Source: Paractinoplanes ferrugineus | Lineage (GTDB): Bacteria > Actinomycetota > Actinomycetes > Mycobacteriales > Micromonosporaceae | Reading direction: 5' to 3' | Assembly: GCF_016862195.1 (NCBI RefSeq) | Contig: NZ_BOMM01000050.1 | Location: forward strand, 124,001-188,000 | DNA: 64,000 bases | In this document: positions 15,725 to 23,889 of the stretch, piece by piece | Layout: every line of letters starts with the position of its first letter | How positions within the stretch are numbered: position 1 is the stretch's first letter | Notes under the pieces: generated by a model | The model's database searches: none | Seen by the model: the letters and a program-made list of their open reading frames with translations, nothing else | What the model was told of the DNA's origin: nothing | Made by a program: the position numbers and the translations under genes

Positions 15725-17212
15725 ATGCTCAAGGACAGGTTCCGGCCGGACGCGGACTACCGCATGTTCATCGGCGGTGAGTGGGTGGCCGCGCCCGACT
15801 CCTTCGAGGCCGTCGACCCGAGCCTGGGCAGCGCCTGGGCGGCGATCGGCAACGGTACGGCCGGCCAGGCCGACGCGGCGGTCGACGCGGCCCGCCGGGC
15901 GCTGCCGTCGTGGCAGCGGTCGACGCCGGCCACCCGGCAGGCGCTGCTCGCCGCGATCGCCGACCGGATCGAGGCCAACGCCGAGCTCTTCGCCCGGCTC
16001 CTGCCGACCGAGAACGGGCGGCCGGTCCGCGAGGTCGCGATCGCCGACCTGCCGGCCAGCGCCGCCATCTACCGCTACTACGCCGGGCTGACCCGCGCCC
16101 ACCGCGGCGACCAGATCCCGGTGGAGGACCCGCACAGTCTCGTCTACACCGTGCGGGAGCCGCTCGGCGTGATCGCCGCGATCCTGCCCTGGAACTCGCC
16201 GCTGATCACCACCGCCAACAAACTCGCTCCGGCGCTCGCCTGCGGCAACACCGTGGTGCTCAAGCCCAGCGAGTTCGCCTCGGCAAGCGTGCTGGAGTTC
16301 GTCGCGCTGATCGCCGATCTACTGCCGCCGGGCGTGGTCAATGTCGTCACCGGTTTCGGGCCGGGCGTCGGGGCGGCGCTGGTGGGTCACCCCGACGTCG
16401 CCAAGGTGACGCTGACCGGCGGCGGCCCGACCGCCCGCGCGGTGATGGCCACCGCGGCCGGCGCGCTCACCCCGACGATCATGGAGTTGGGCGGCAAGGG
16501 CGCGATGATCGTGGCCAAGGACGCCGACCTCGACCGGGCGGTGGCCGACGCCGCGCTCGGCATCTACCTGGCCAACGGCGAGGCCTGCATCGCGTCGTCC
16601 CGGCTGTTGCTGCACTCGTCGATCGCCGAGGAGTTCCTCGGCCGGTTCGCGGCGCTGGCGAGCACGATCACGGTCGGCGACGCCCTGGACCCGGCCACCC
16701 AGGTCGGCCCGCTGGTCTCCCGCCCGCACTTCGACCGGGTCAACGGCCACCTGCAACGAGCCCGGGAGCAGGGCGTACGCGTGCTGGCCGGCGACGAGGA
16801 ACTCGTGCTCGACCCGGTCAACCGGAACGGGTTCTTCCTGCGGCCCACCCTGCTGCACGACCCGTCCGGCACCGCCGACGTGGTGACCAGCGAGGTCTTC
16901 GGACCGGTCACGGTGGCCGAGTCGTTCACCGATTACGACGAGGTCGTCGAGCGGGCCAACGGCACCAGGTACGGCCTGGCCGCCGGGGTGTGGACCACCG
17001 ATCTGGCCCGGGCCCACCGGATCGCCGGCGACCTGCGGGCCGGGATCGTGTGGGTGAACAAGTGGTTCGACCTGCCCGCCGGCGCGCCGATGGGCGGCGT
17101 CAAGGACAGCGGCTTCGGCCGGGAGCTGTCCTGGGAGACGATGCTCGAGTACAGCGCGCCCAAGACCGTCAACATCGACCTGGGCGCGCCGCGTTTCCCC
17201 CTGTGGGGCTGA
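15725..17212 (+). CDS. NAD(P)-dependent aldehyde dehydrogenase
   Basis: This 495-residue protein has the complete ALDH fold. It shows PWNSPLITTANKLAPALACG for cofactor and substrate binding, the Glu of MELGGKGAMIV and the catalytic Cys288 in NGEACIASSR. It ends with PMGGVKDSGFGRE. The ATG at 15725 has AGGAG immediately upstream and is preferred over the in-frame GTG at 15713. It oxidises an aldehyde of the pathway to an acid, for example the product of an alcohol or amine oxidase. It is a single-gene unit preceded by two operator copies and followed by a strong terminator shared with the convergent substrate-binding-protein gene. Confidence 0.92.
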   Translation: MLKDRFRPDADYRMFIGGEWVAAPDSFEAVDPSLGSAWAAIGNGTAGQADAAVDAARRALPSWQRSTPATRQALLAAIADRIEANAELFARLLPTENGRPVREVAIADLPASAAIYRYYAGLTRAHRGDQIPVEDPHSLVYTVREPLGVIAAILPWNSPLITTANKLAPALACGNTVVLKPSEFASASVLEFVALIADLLPPGVVNVVTGFGPGVGAALVGHPDVAKVTLTGGGPTARAVMATAAGALTPTIMELGGKGAMIVAKDADLDRAVADAALGIYLANGEACIASSRLLLHSSIAEEFLGRFAALASTITVGDALDPATQVGPLVSRPHFDRVNGHLQRAREQGVRVLAGDEELVLDPVNRNGFFLRPTLLHDPSGTADVVTSEVFGPVTVAESFTDYDEVVERANGTRYGLAAGVWTTDLARAHRIAGDLRAGIVWVNKWFDLPAGAPMGGVKDSGFGRELSWETMLEYSAPKTVNIDLGAPRFPLWG

Positions 17213-17218
17213 CGAAGA

Positions 17219-17248
17219 ACGGCCCCGGTCACCGTTGACCGGGGCCGT
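17219..17248. terminator. Bidirectional hairpin terminator between convergent genes
   Basis: A perfect 13-base inverted repeat (ACGGCCCCGGTCA / TGACCGGGGCCGT) with a CCGT loop sits between the convergent aldehyde dehydrogenase and substrate-binding-protein genes. It can serve both transcripts. Confidence 0.85.
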
Positions 17249-17262
17249 TGCTCATCCGCGGC

Positions 17263-18291
17263 TCACTTCACGGTCACCGGCAGGGTCTGCAGGGTGTAGC
17301 CGAGGGTGCCGGGGTCCTGGTAGCTCCCGATGTTGCTCTTGTCCCAGTACTTCGCGGTGACGATGTAGTTCTTGCCGGTCGTACCCTTCTTGGCGTCGTC
17401 CATCGCCTTGAGCACGGTCATGCCGGTCGCGTACGCGTCGGGGTCCCACGTTCCGGTGAGCCGGCCCTGCTTGATCGCCTCGATCGCGTCGGAGTCGCCG
17501 TTCGCGCCCTGGATGATCACGCCGGGCGTGGTGCCGTCCGAGATCTTGAGGCCCGCCTGCTGGGCCGAGGTGGAGGCGCCCAGCGCGGTCGCGTCGTTGT
17601 ACGCCCAGACCGCGTCGACGTCCTTGTACTTGCTGAACAGGTCGGCGGTCAGCGCCGCCGCGGCCGCCGAGGTGTCCTTGGTGTTGTCGCTCTGGTTGAG
17701 CACCTTGAGCCCGGCGGCGGTGGCCGCGTCGCTGAAGCACTTGACGTTCTGCTGGATCGACGGCACCGGCGGGCCACCGAGGACGATCACGTTGCCACCC
17801 GGCCGGATCTTGGCGATCTGCAGGGCGGCCTGCTTGAACGGCGCGTCGGCACTGTCGCAGAGGTTGAACGCCCACCACACCGTCGAGGAGACGTTCTGAC
17901 CCGTGGAGTTGACCCCGATGACCGGGATGTCGGCGCTCTTGGCCTGGGCGTACGCGCCCTCCATGGCCCCCGAGTCGAGCGCCCACAGGCCGATCGCGGC
18001 GACCTTCTGCTGGATCATGGTCTGCACGTTGGAGACCTGGGCGTCGGCGGAGAGGTTGGCGTCGACGACGTTGACGCTCCAGCCGAGTTCCTTGGCCGCC
18101 GCGTTCAGGCCGTTGGTGAGCAGTTGCTGGCTGGGCTGCGAGGCGACCGGGGTGGAGTAGGAGACCTTGAGACCGCCGCCGGGGCTGCCGTCGGCCGCGG
18201 CCTTGTCGCCCCCGCCGCAGGCCGCCGTGGCGACCAGGGTGCCGGCACCGAGAACGGAGAGCAACGCTAGTTTTCGCCGAGAAATGGACAT
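17263..18291 (-). CDS. Sugar-type ABC transporter substrate-binding lipoprotein
   Basis: This 342-residue protein has a lipoprotein signal: SRRKLALLSVLGAGTLVATAAC, with the lipobox cysteine at 25. It is followed by a periplasmic-binding-protein type I fold of the RbsB class (TMIQQKVAAIGLWALDSGAM, DIPVIGVNSTG, VWAYNDATALGA, VIIQGANGDSDAI). The ATG has GGAGG upstream. It is the last gene of an operon whose other members are the transporter ATPase, the permease and a GMC oxidase. The fold usually binds monosaccharides or similar polyols, but in catabolic clusters it also serves aromatic glycosides and purines. The ligand is unknown. Confidence 0.9.
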   Translation of the reverse strand: MSISRRKLALLSVLGAGTLVATAACGGGDKAAADGSPGGGLKVSYSTPVASQPSQQLLTNGLNAAAKELGWSVNVVDANLSADAQVSNVQTMIQQKVAAIGLWALDSGAMEGAYAQAKSADIPVIGVNSTGQNVSSTVWWAFNLCDSADAPFKQAALQIAKIRPGGNVIVLGGPPVPSIQQNVKCFSDAATAAGLKVLNQSDNTKDTSAAAAALTADLFSKYKDVDAVWAYNDATALGASTSAQQAGLKISDGTTPGVIIQGANGDSDAIEAIKQGRLTGTWDPDAYATGMTVLKAMDDAKKGTTGKNYIVTAKYWDKSNIGSYQDPGTLGYTLQTLPVTVK

Positions 18292-18358
18292 TTTGAACCT
18301 CCGGAGGGTGTGCGGGAGTCACCCGCGGCGCATCGAGCGCCGCCGGCGGGAAGGCGGG

Positions 18359-20275
18359 TCAGGCGCGGAGAAGGGCCGCGGCGGTCCGCTCGGCCAGGGC
18401 CATGACGGTGATCATCGGGTTGACACCGGGCGCGGTCGGCAGCGCGGACGCGTCCCCGATCCAGACCCCGGCCGTGTCGTGCAGCCGTCCCCAGCCGTCG
18501 GCCACCGAGGTGGCCGGATCGGCGCCGAGCCGGCAGGAGCTCATCTGATGGGCGGAGAACGCGGTGTAGTCGTCGGCGGGCGCGGCGGCCAGGCCGTCCA
18601 GGTAGGCGTCGAAGTCCTCGCCGCGCCGCCAGCGCCGATCGCTCCAGTGGAAGGTGAAGATCTCGGTGGCGCCGGCCTCGCGGTGCATCCGGGCCAGCTC
18701 GGTGTGCGCGCGGATCGCGATCTGGTGATCGACCGCGTCGTCGAGGTCCCACCGGACCGCCGCGCGGCCGTCCGCGTCGAGGTGGACCTGTCCGGTGCCG
18801 TGGTCGTGCGAGACACCGTGCCAGGTCGCGTAGTAGGGCAGTTTCCGCAGCTGGTCGCGGGTGGTGCGGCCGTCGACGAAGGGCGACTGCCCGGCCCAGG
18901 TGCCGGGGTTGAGGGCCAGGCTCTCGACCAGGAACCCGCCGCCGTCGACGACCCGCGTCAGGTCGAAGCTGACGGCCGACTGGATCTGGCCGTGCCAGGC
19001 CTGCACCGGCTCCTCGTAGACACCGGTGACGATCCACGCCGGGTGCAGCGTGAGGTTCTTGCCGACGGCGGGACCGCCGATCCCGGAACGCAGCAGCACG
19101 GCCGGCGACTCGATGCCGCCGGCCGCGAGCACGACGTCGGCCGCGGTGACGGTCAGCGCGCACGGGCCGTCCGGTGTGCTGACGGTCGCCTCGACCCCGG
19201 TGGCCCGGCCGTTCGCGGTGGTGACCCGGTCGACGTGCGCGCCGGTGACGATCCGCGCACCGCCGGCGGCCGCGTCGCGCAGGTAGGTGTGCAGCGTCGA
19301 GAGCTTGCTGCCCTGCTGGCAGCCGGCGTTGCAGTAGCCGCACAGCGACGAGTCGTCGTCCCGGGCGGCGTTGCGGGGCAGCCGCTCGTGCCGGTACCCG
19401 AGCGAGGCGAGACCGGTGATCATCGCCCGGGTGTTGGCGTTGTAGGTGGTCGCGTCGGTGTTCACGCCGATGCGGTCCCACACCATGTCGGTGTACTTGT
19501 CGAAGTCCGGCCCGTCCAGGCCGTCGAGCCCGGCGTCCGTCCACAACTCGCGGATGTGCCGCGGCGTGCGCAGGCACACCATCGAGTTGATCACGGTGCC
19601 GCCGCCGAGGGTGGCCCCGGCCAGCAGGCCCATCTGCCCGGACGACGACCACATCGAGCCCCCGCGCAGGAACATCCGCGCGCCGAGCGCGTCGATCTGC
19701 CGGAAGTCGGCCTCGTTGCGGTACTGCGCCGCCTCGAGGATCAGCACCGACCGACCGGCCTGGGCGGCTCGGGCCGCCACGATCGCGCCGCCCGCACCGG
19801 AGCCGATCACCACGACGTCGGCGGTGAGCCGCGCCGCGCCGGCCGGCAGGGTCTCGATCGGCAGCGTCTTCGGCCGGGCCGGCGGCGGGGTGGCCGGGCC
19901 GGGGTAGCCGAGCGCGGGCCAGGTCGGGTTGGCGCCGTGCTCGTCGACCGCGCCGACGAACGTCGCCAGGGTCATCGCCTTGAGCTGGCGCACGGCCAGG
20001 CGCAGCCGCATCGACTCGCCGGCCACCGCCCGCAGCGTGGCGGTGCGCTCGGCGAGGTTCGCCGCGGCGAAACCGGCGCCGAGTCGCGTCACCAGCTCGG
20101 CGACCGCACCGCGGGTCAGCGCGTCCAGTCCGGCGACCGCGCCGGCCACCGTCTCGTCGATGCCGCGCGCCGTCGCCCCGTCCCGGTAGTACGCGGCGGT
20201 GGCCTCGTCCACCCCGTCCGGCGGGGCCAGCGAGGGTGCGAACGTGTCGCAGACGGCCCGGATGACGTCACGCAC
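18359..20275 (-). CDS. GMC-family FAD-dependent oxidoreductase 1 (alcohol-oxidase-like)
   Basis: The protein is 638 residues. The first 125 residues are a helical domain of the gluconate-dehydrogenase-subunit-3 or long-chain-alcohol-oxidase type. They are followed by the FAD site VVIGSGAGGAIVAARAA (near 180) and AGATLGGGTVINSMVCLR. The end carries the catalytic SAHQMSSCRLG His and PTAPGVNPM Asn. A cysteine-rich LCGYCNAGCQQGSKLST occurs mid-protein, as in fatty-alcohol oxidases. It probably oxidises a primary or secondary alcohol. The GTG start overlaps the permease stop by eight bases, so the enzyme is embedded inside the ABC transporter operon and should act on the imported compound or its first product. 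A second copy lies at 23886. Confidence 0.9.
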   Translation of the reverse strand: MRDVIRAVCDTFAPSLAPPDGVDEATAAYYRDGATARGIDETVAGAVAGLDALTRGAVAELVTRLGAGFAAANLAERTATLRAVAGESMRLRLAVRQLKAMTLATFVGAVDEHGANPTWPALGYPGPATPPPARPKTLPIETLPAGAARLTADVVVIGSGAGGAIVAARAAQAGRSVLILEAAQYRNEADFRQIDALGARMFLRGGSMWSSSGQMGLLAGATLGGGTVINSMVCLRTPRHIRELWTDAGLDGLDGPDFDKYTDMVWDRIGVNTDATTYNANTRAMITGLASLGYRHERLPRNAARDDDSSLCGYCNAGCQQGSKLSTLHTYLRDAAAGGARIVTGAHVDRVTTANGRATGVEATVSTPDGPCALTVTAADVVLAAGGIESPAVLLRSGIGGPAVGKNLTLHPAWIVTGVYEEPVQAWHGQIQSAVSFDLTRVVDGGGFLVESLALNPGTWAGQSPFVDGRTTRDQLRKLPYYATWHGVSHDHGTGQVHLDADGRAAVRWDLDDAVDHQIAIRAHTELARMHREAGATEIFTFHWSDRRWRRGEDFDAYLDGLAAAPADDYTAFSAHQMSSCRLGADPATSVADGWGRLHDTAGVWIGDASALPTAPGVNPMITVMALAERTAAALLRA

Positions 20276-21341
20276 GGCTCTGCGCCTTCTTTCCGCGGTT
20301 GATGGTGAGCCAGCCCCGATGGCGGGCGACCCCGAGGGTCACGGCGACGATCAGCACCGTGCCGTTGACGGTGCCCCGCCAGAAGGTCGAGACGTCACTG
20401 AGCGTGAGCCCATTCTGGATCACGCCGAGGAACAGCACACCGAGAACCGTGCCGCCGACCCCGCCGTCACCACCGGTGTAGGCGGTCCCGCCGATCAGCA
20501 CCGCCGCCACCACCGTGAGCAGCAGCGTCGAGTCGACGCCGGGGCTGGCGCCGGTGAGCCGGCCGACCTGGATCAGGCTGGCGACCGCGGCGGCCAGACC
20601 GGCGATGACGAAGACGCTGAGGGTGGTGCGGGCGACGTTGATGCCGTTCAGGCGGGCCGCCTCCCGGTTCGAGCCGAGCGCGTACACCCCGCGGCCGAAC
20701 GTGGTGTAGCGCAGCACCAGGGCCGCCGCCACGACCAGGACCACATCGAAAATCATCAGGTACGGGATGCCGCCGACGTCGCCGTTGGTGATCCGGTAGA
20801 TCGGTGCGAAGCCGGGCCGGGAGAACACGTTGAGCGTCTTGCCCTGACTCATGACCAGCGCCGCGCTCTCGAAGACCGACAGGGTGCCGAGCGTGACGAC
20901 CAGGAACGACACCTTGACGTACGCGATCAGCACGCCGTTGAGCACCCCGAGCAGCAGGCCGACCAGCAGAGCCCCGGCCACGGCCACGAGCGCGTTCTGC
21001 CCGTGCTGCAGCAGGAGTCCGTAGGCCATGCCGGTGACCGCGGCCGCCGAGGCGGTGGACAGGTCGAGCCCGCCCGAGATGATCACGAAGGTGGCGCCGA
21101 CGGCGAGCACCAGCACGACGCTGTTGCTGGCGACGACGTTGGTGATGTTGCCCCAGGTGAGGAAGATCGGCTGGGTCGCGCCGAGGTAGGCGCCGAGCAG
21201 CAGCAGACCGGCAAGCACCCCGGTGCTGCTGCCGGAGAGCCGCCAGAGGGCGGCCAGCCGGCTCAGCGCGTTCGTCGAGTCCCCGCCCGGCACCGGGCCG
21301 GAGATCGGCGCCTCCGGACGGGTCGTGGTGTCCTGGCTCAT
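20268..21341 (-). CDS. Sugar-type ABC transporter permease (RbsC class)
   Basis: This 357-residue membrane protein has about nine to ten helices. It shows the RbsC/AraH pattern FVIISGGLDLSTASAAAVTG, then VNGVLIAY-type and GRGVYALGSNREAARLNGIN, the cytoplasmic coupling loop. It ends TRGW-like in RGWLTINRGKK. The ATG of MSQDTTTRPE is used because it overlaps the stop of the ATPase gene in an ATGA; the longer open frame upstream is not needed. It forms the membrane channel with the ATPase encoded upstream and the lipoprotein two genes downstream. Confidence 0.92.
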   Translation of the reverse strand: MSQDTTTRPEAPISGPVPGGDSTNALSRLAALWRLSGSSTGVLAGLLLLGAYLGATQPIFLTWGNITNVVASNSVVLVLAVGATFVIISGGLDLSTASAAAVTGMAYGLLLQHGQNALVAVAGALLVGLLLGVLNGVLIAYVKVSFLVVTLGTLSVFESAALVMSQGKTLNVFSRPGFAPIYRITNGDVGGIPYLMIFDVVLVVAAALVLRYTTFGRGVYALGSNREAARLNGINVARTTLSVFVIAGLAAAVASLIQVGRLTGASPGVDSTLLLTVVAAVLIGGTAYTGGDGGVGGTVLGVLFLGVIQNGLTLSDVSTFWRGTVNGTVLIVAVTLGVARHRGWLTINRGKKAQSRA

Positions 21342-22864
21342 GCGGCCTCTCCGGAGTCGTCGGTGTGGATGTGGCCGCTGACCGCGATCGCGTTCAGGAC
21401 CTGTTCCGTGAGCTGCTCCCCGCTGCACTCGCCGCGCACCGCGCCGCGGAAGCAGACGAGCACCCGGTCGGCCAGCCCGATCAACTCGGGCAGCTCGGAA
21501 CTGATGATCACGACGGCCGCGCCGCCCGCGGTCAGTTTCTGCAGCAGCCCGTAGATCTGGCTCTTGGAGCCCACGTCCACGCCCCGGGTCGGCTCGCTGA
21601 GCACATAGACCGGGCAGCCGAGCGCGAAGATCCGGCCGAGCACCGCCTTCTGCTGGTTTCCCCCGGACAGCTGGGTGATCAGCTTGTTCGGCGAGGAGGT
21701 CTTGACGCCGTACTCGGCGATCGCCTCGCGGACCCGGCGCCGCTCGGTGCGGCCGGGCACCACGCCGAACCGGGACAGCGTGCGCAGCCAGCTCAGTGTC
21801 ATGTTGTGCGCCACGCTGCGGGTGGGCAGCAGAGCCGCCCGCTTACGGTCGTCGGGCACCAGCCCGATGCCCGCGGTCAGGGCCCGGCGCGGGTCGCCGA
21901 GGACCACCCGAGTCCCGTTGACGCGGACCTCGCCGGTGGCCGGGATGGCGCCGCCCAGCGCCATGCCGAGGTGGGCCTTGCCCGAGCCGACCAGACCGGC
22001 CACCCCGACGATCTCGCCCCCGCGGACCTGGAAGGACGTCGGTGCGAGGGCGCCGTCGTCCGAGGCCAGATCGCGTACGTCGAGCACGACCGGCCCCGGC
22101 GTGACCTGGCGGCCGCCGTAGTAGTCGTTGAGCTCGCGGCCGACCATCATGTGCACCAGCCGCGGCTCCGGCGTCTCCGGAAGCGGCACGACACCGACCA
22201 TCCGGCCGTCGCGCAGCACCGCCGCCGTGGTGGCCGTGGCATACAGCTCCGGCATCCGATGCGAGATCATCAGCACCGCGACACCACGCCGGCCCTGCTC
22301 GCGCACCAGCTCCAGCAGGCGCTCGGTGGCGGTCTCCGACAACGAGCTGGTGGCCTCGTCGAGGATGAGCAGCCGGGCCTTCGAGGAGACGGCGCGGGCG
22401 ATCTCGACCTCCTGCTGCAGCTCCACCGACAGGTCGCCGACCTTGACGCGGGGATCGACGTGGACGCCGAGCGCCGCCAGCTCGGTACGGGCCCGGGACC
22501 GTACCGCCGGCCAGTCGACCAGGCCGCCGCGCCGCGGCAGCCGGCCCATGAAGACGTTCTCCGCCACCGTCAGGTGCGGGGCGAGGGTCAGCTCCTGGCT
22601 GATCATCACGATGCCCAGCCGCAGCGCGGTCGCGGGATTGGCAACCACCGTCGGTTCGCCGTCGATCAGCAGGACACCGTCGTCCGGCTGCTCGGCGCCG
22701 CCGATGATCTTCGAAAGGGTGGACTTCCCGGAGCCGTTCTCGCCCGTCAGCGCCACGATCTCACCGGCGCGGACGGACAGGCTGACGTCGTCGAGGGCGA
22801 GAACGCCCGGATATCGCTTGGTGATCCCGCGAACCTCGACCAGAGGCGCCGCACCATTGTTCAT
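21338..22864 (-). CDS. Sugar-type ABC transporter ATP-binding protein (RbsA class, two domains)
   Basis: This 508-residue protein has two ABC domains. The first has Walker A GENGSGKST and a degenerate signature (LSVELQQEVEIARAV in place of LSGGQ). The second has a degenerate Walker A, GLVGSGKAH, and a canonical LSGGNQQKAVLGRIF signature, then ILSEPTRGVDVGSKSQIY. This is the usual RbsA/MglA asymmetry. ATG 22864 has GAGGGGG upstream and is preferred over the in-frame ATG at 22903. It is the first gene of the four-gene transporter/GMC operon. Two operator copies lie between it and the divergent hydrolase/GMC operon. Confidence 0.93.
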   Translation of the reverse strand: MNNGAAPLVEVRGITKRYPGVLALDDVSLSVRAGEIVALTGENGSGKSTLSKIIGGAEQPDDGVLLIDGEPTVVANPATALRLGIVMISQELTLAPHLTVAENVFMGRLPRRGGLVDWPAVRSRARTELAALGVHVDPRVKVGDLSVELQQEVEIARAVSSKARLLILDEATSSLSETATERLLELVREQGRRGVAVLMISHRMPELYATATTAAVLRDGRMVGVVPLPETPEPRLVHMMVGRELNDYYGGRQVTPGPVVLDVRDLASDDGALAPTSFQVRGGEIVGVAGLVGSGKAHLGMALGGAIPATGEVRVNGTRVVLGDPRRALTAGIGLVPDDRKRAALLPTRSVAHNMTLSWLRTLSRFGVVPGRTERRRVREAIAEYGVKTSSPNKLITQLSGGNQQKAVLGRIFALGCPVYVLSEPTRGVDVGSKSQIYGLLQKLTAGGAAVVIISSELPELIGLADRVLVCFRGAVRGECSGEQLTEQVLNAIAVSGHIHTDDSGEAA

Positions 22865-22937
22865 CCGCGTAACCCCCTCGGACCTGACCGGATTGGCGCT
22901 CACCCTGACACCGGCCGGTTACCGCGCTAAGTCCGCT

Positions 22938-23002
22938 GTTCCGCTGAACGGACTCGCCCCCGACCTCGGTCTTTCGCCCGGGACCGGTCCGGTGAGCGGA
23001 CC
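22938..23002. promoter_or_regulatory. Two operator copies between divergent operons
   Basis: GTTCCGCTGAACGGACT (22938-22954, two mismatches) and GGTCCGGTGAGCGGACC (22986-23002, exact match) follow the 17-base cluster consensus. They separate the ABC transporter operon from the hydrolase/GMC operon. Confidence 0.7.
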
Positions 23003-23076
23003 ACCGGATGCGGCTCGACGGGGTGCGGGCGGGTGAATGGAGCCACGTCACATCCGTGCACCCCGGAAGGACTCCG

Positions 23077-23889
23077 ATGACGCCAGTGCCGACCCGCGGT
23101 TACGCGGACACCCCGTACGGCCAGATGCATTACGCCGAGCTCGGCGCCGGCCCGGCCGTTCTGCTGCTGCATCAGACCCCGCGCTCGTACGACGAGTTCC
23201 GCGAGGTTCAGCCGCTGCTCGCGGCCGGCCGCCGGGTGATCGCCATGGACATGTACGGCTTCGGGCTCAGCGCGCCGCTGCCGAGGCCGCAGACCGTCGA
23301 GGCCATGGCCGCCGGGGCGTACGCGCTGCTCGACGCGCTCGGGGTCGACCAGGCGGTGGTGCTCGGGCACCACACCGGCGGCGCGGTCGCGATCGAGATG
23401 GCCGCCGCCGTCCCCGCCCGGGTACCCGCGCTGATCCTCTCCTCGCCGCCGTGGACCGGGCCGGAGTTCCGCGAGTCGCACGCGAACGGCCCCGGCGTCG
23501 ACGAGGCCGAGACCGCCGCGGACGGCCGCCACCTGACCACGTTGTGGGAGCTGCGCCGGCCGTACTACCCGGCCGGGCGGCCCGACCTGCTCGACCGGTT
23601 CATCCGCGACGCCCTCGCCCCCGGCGTCGATCCGGCCGAAGGGCATCTCGCCTGCGCCCGCTATGTCATGGAGGAGCGGATCGGCAGGATCGAGGCGCCC
23701 ACCCTGATCATCGGGGCGTCGGCGGACCCGTTCGCCCGGCCCGACGTCGAGCGCGTCCAGGCCGGGCTCACCGGCGCCGCGCGGGTGGAGGTCGCGATCG
23801 TCGAGGGCGGCACCATCCCGCTCATGGAGCAGAAGGCAACTGAGGTCGCCGCTCTGGTGACCGCGTTCCTGGAGGGCACAACCGCATGA
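23077..23889 (+). CDS. Alpha/beta-hydrolase-fold protein lacking the usual Ser and His
   Basis: This 270-residue protein has a clear alpha/beta hydrolase frame: the oxyanion loop LLLHQTPRSYDEF and the MDMYGFGLS turn. However, the nucleophile elbow reads GHHTG with His99 where Ser, Asp or Cys is expected. The C-terminal base position reads EGGTIPLMEQ with Thr246 in place of the usual His. The ATG has GGAAGG seven bases upstream. It overlaps the following GMC oxidase by four bases (ATGA). It may be a non-hydrolytic member, for example a C-C or C-X lyase, a cofactor-independent dioxygenase-like protein or a binding protein. Classical esterase activity is unlikely. Confidence 0.82.
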   Translation: MTPVPTRGYADTPYGQMHYAELGAGPAVLLLHQTPRSYDEFREVQPLLAAGRRVIAMDMYGFGLSAPLPRPQTVEAMAAGAYALLDALGVDQAVVLGHHTGGAVAIEMAAAVPARVPALILSSPPWTGPEFRESHANGPGVDEAETAADGRHLTTLWELRRPYYPAGRPDLLDRFIRDALAPGVDPAEGHLACARYVMEERIGRIEAPTLIIGASADPFARPDVERVQAGLTGAARVEVAIVEGGTIPLMEQKATEVAALVTAFLEGTTA

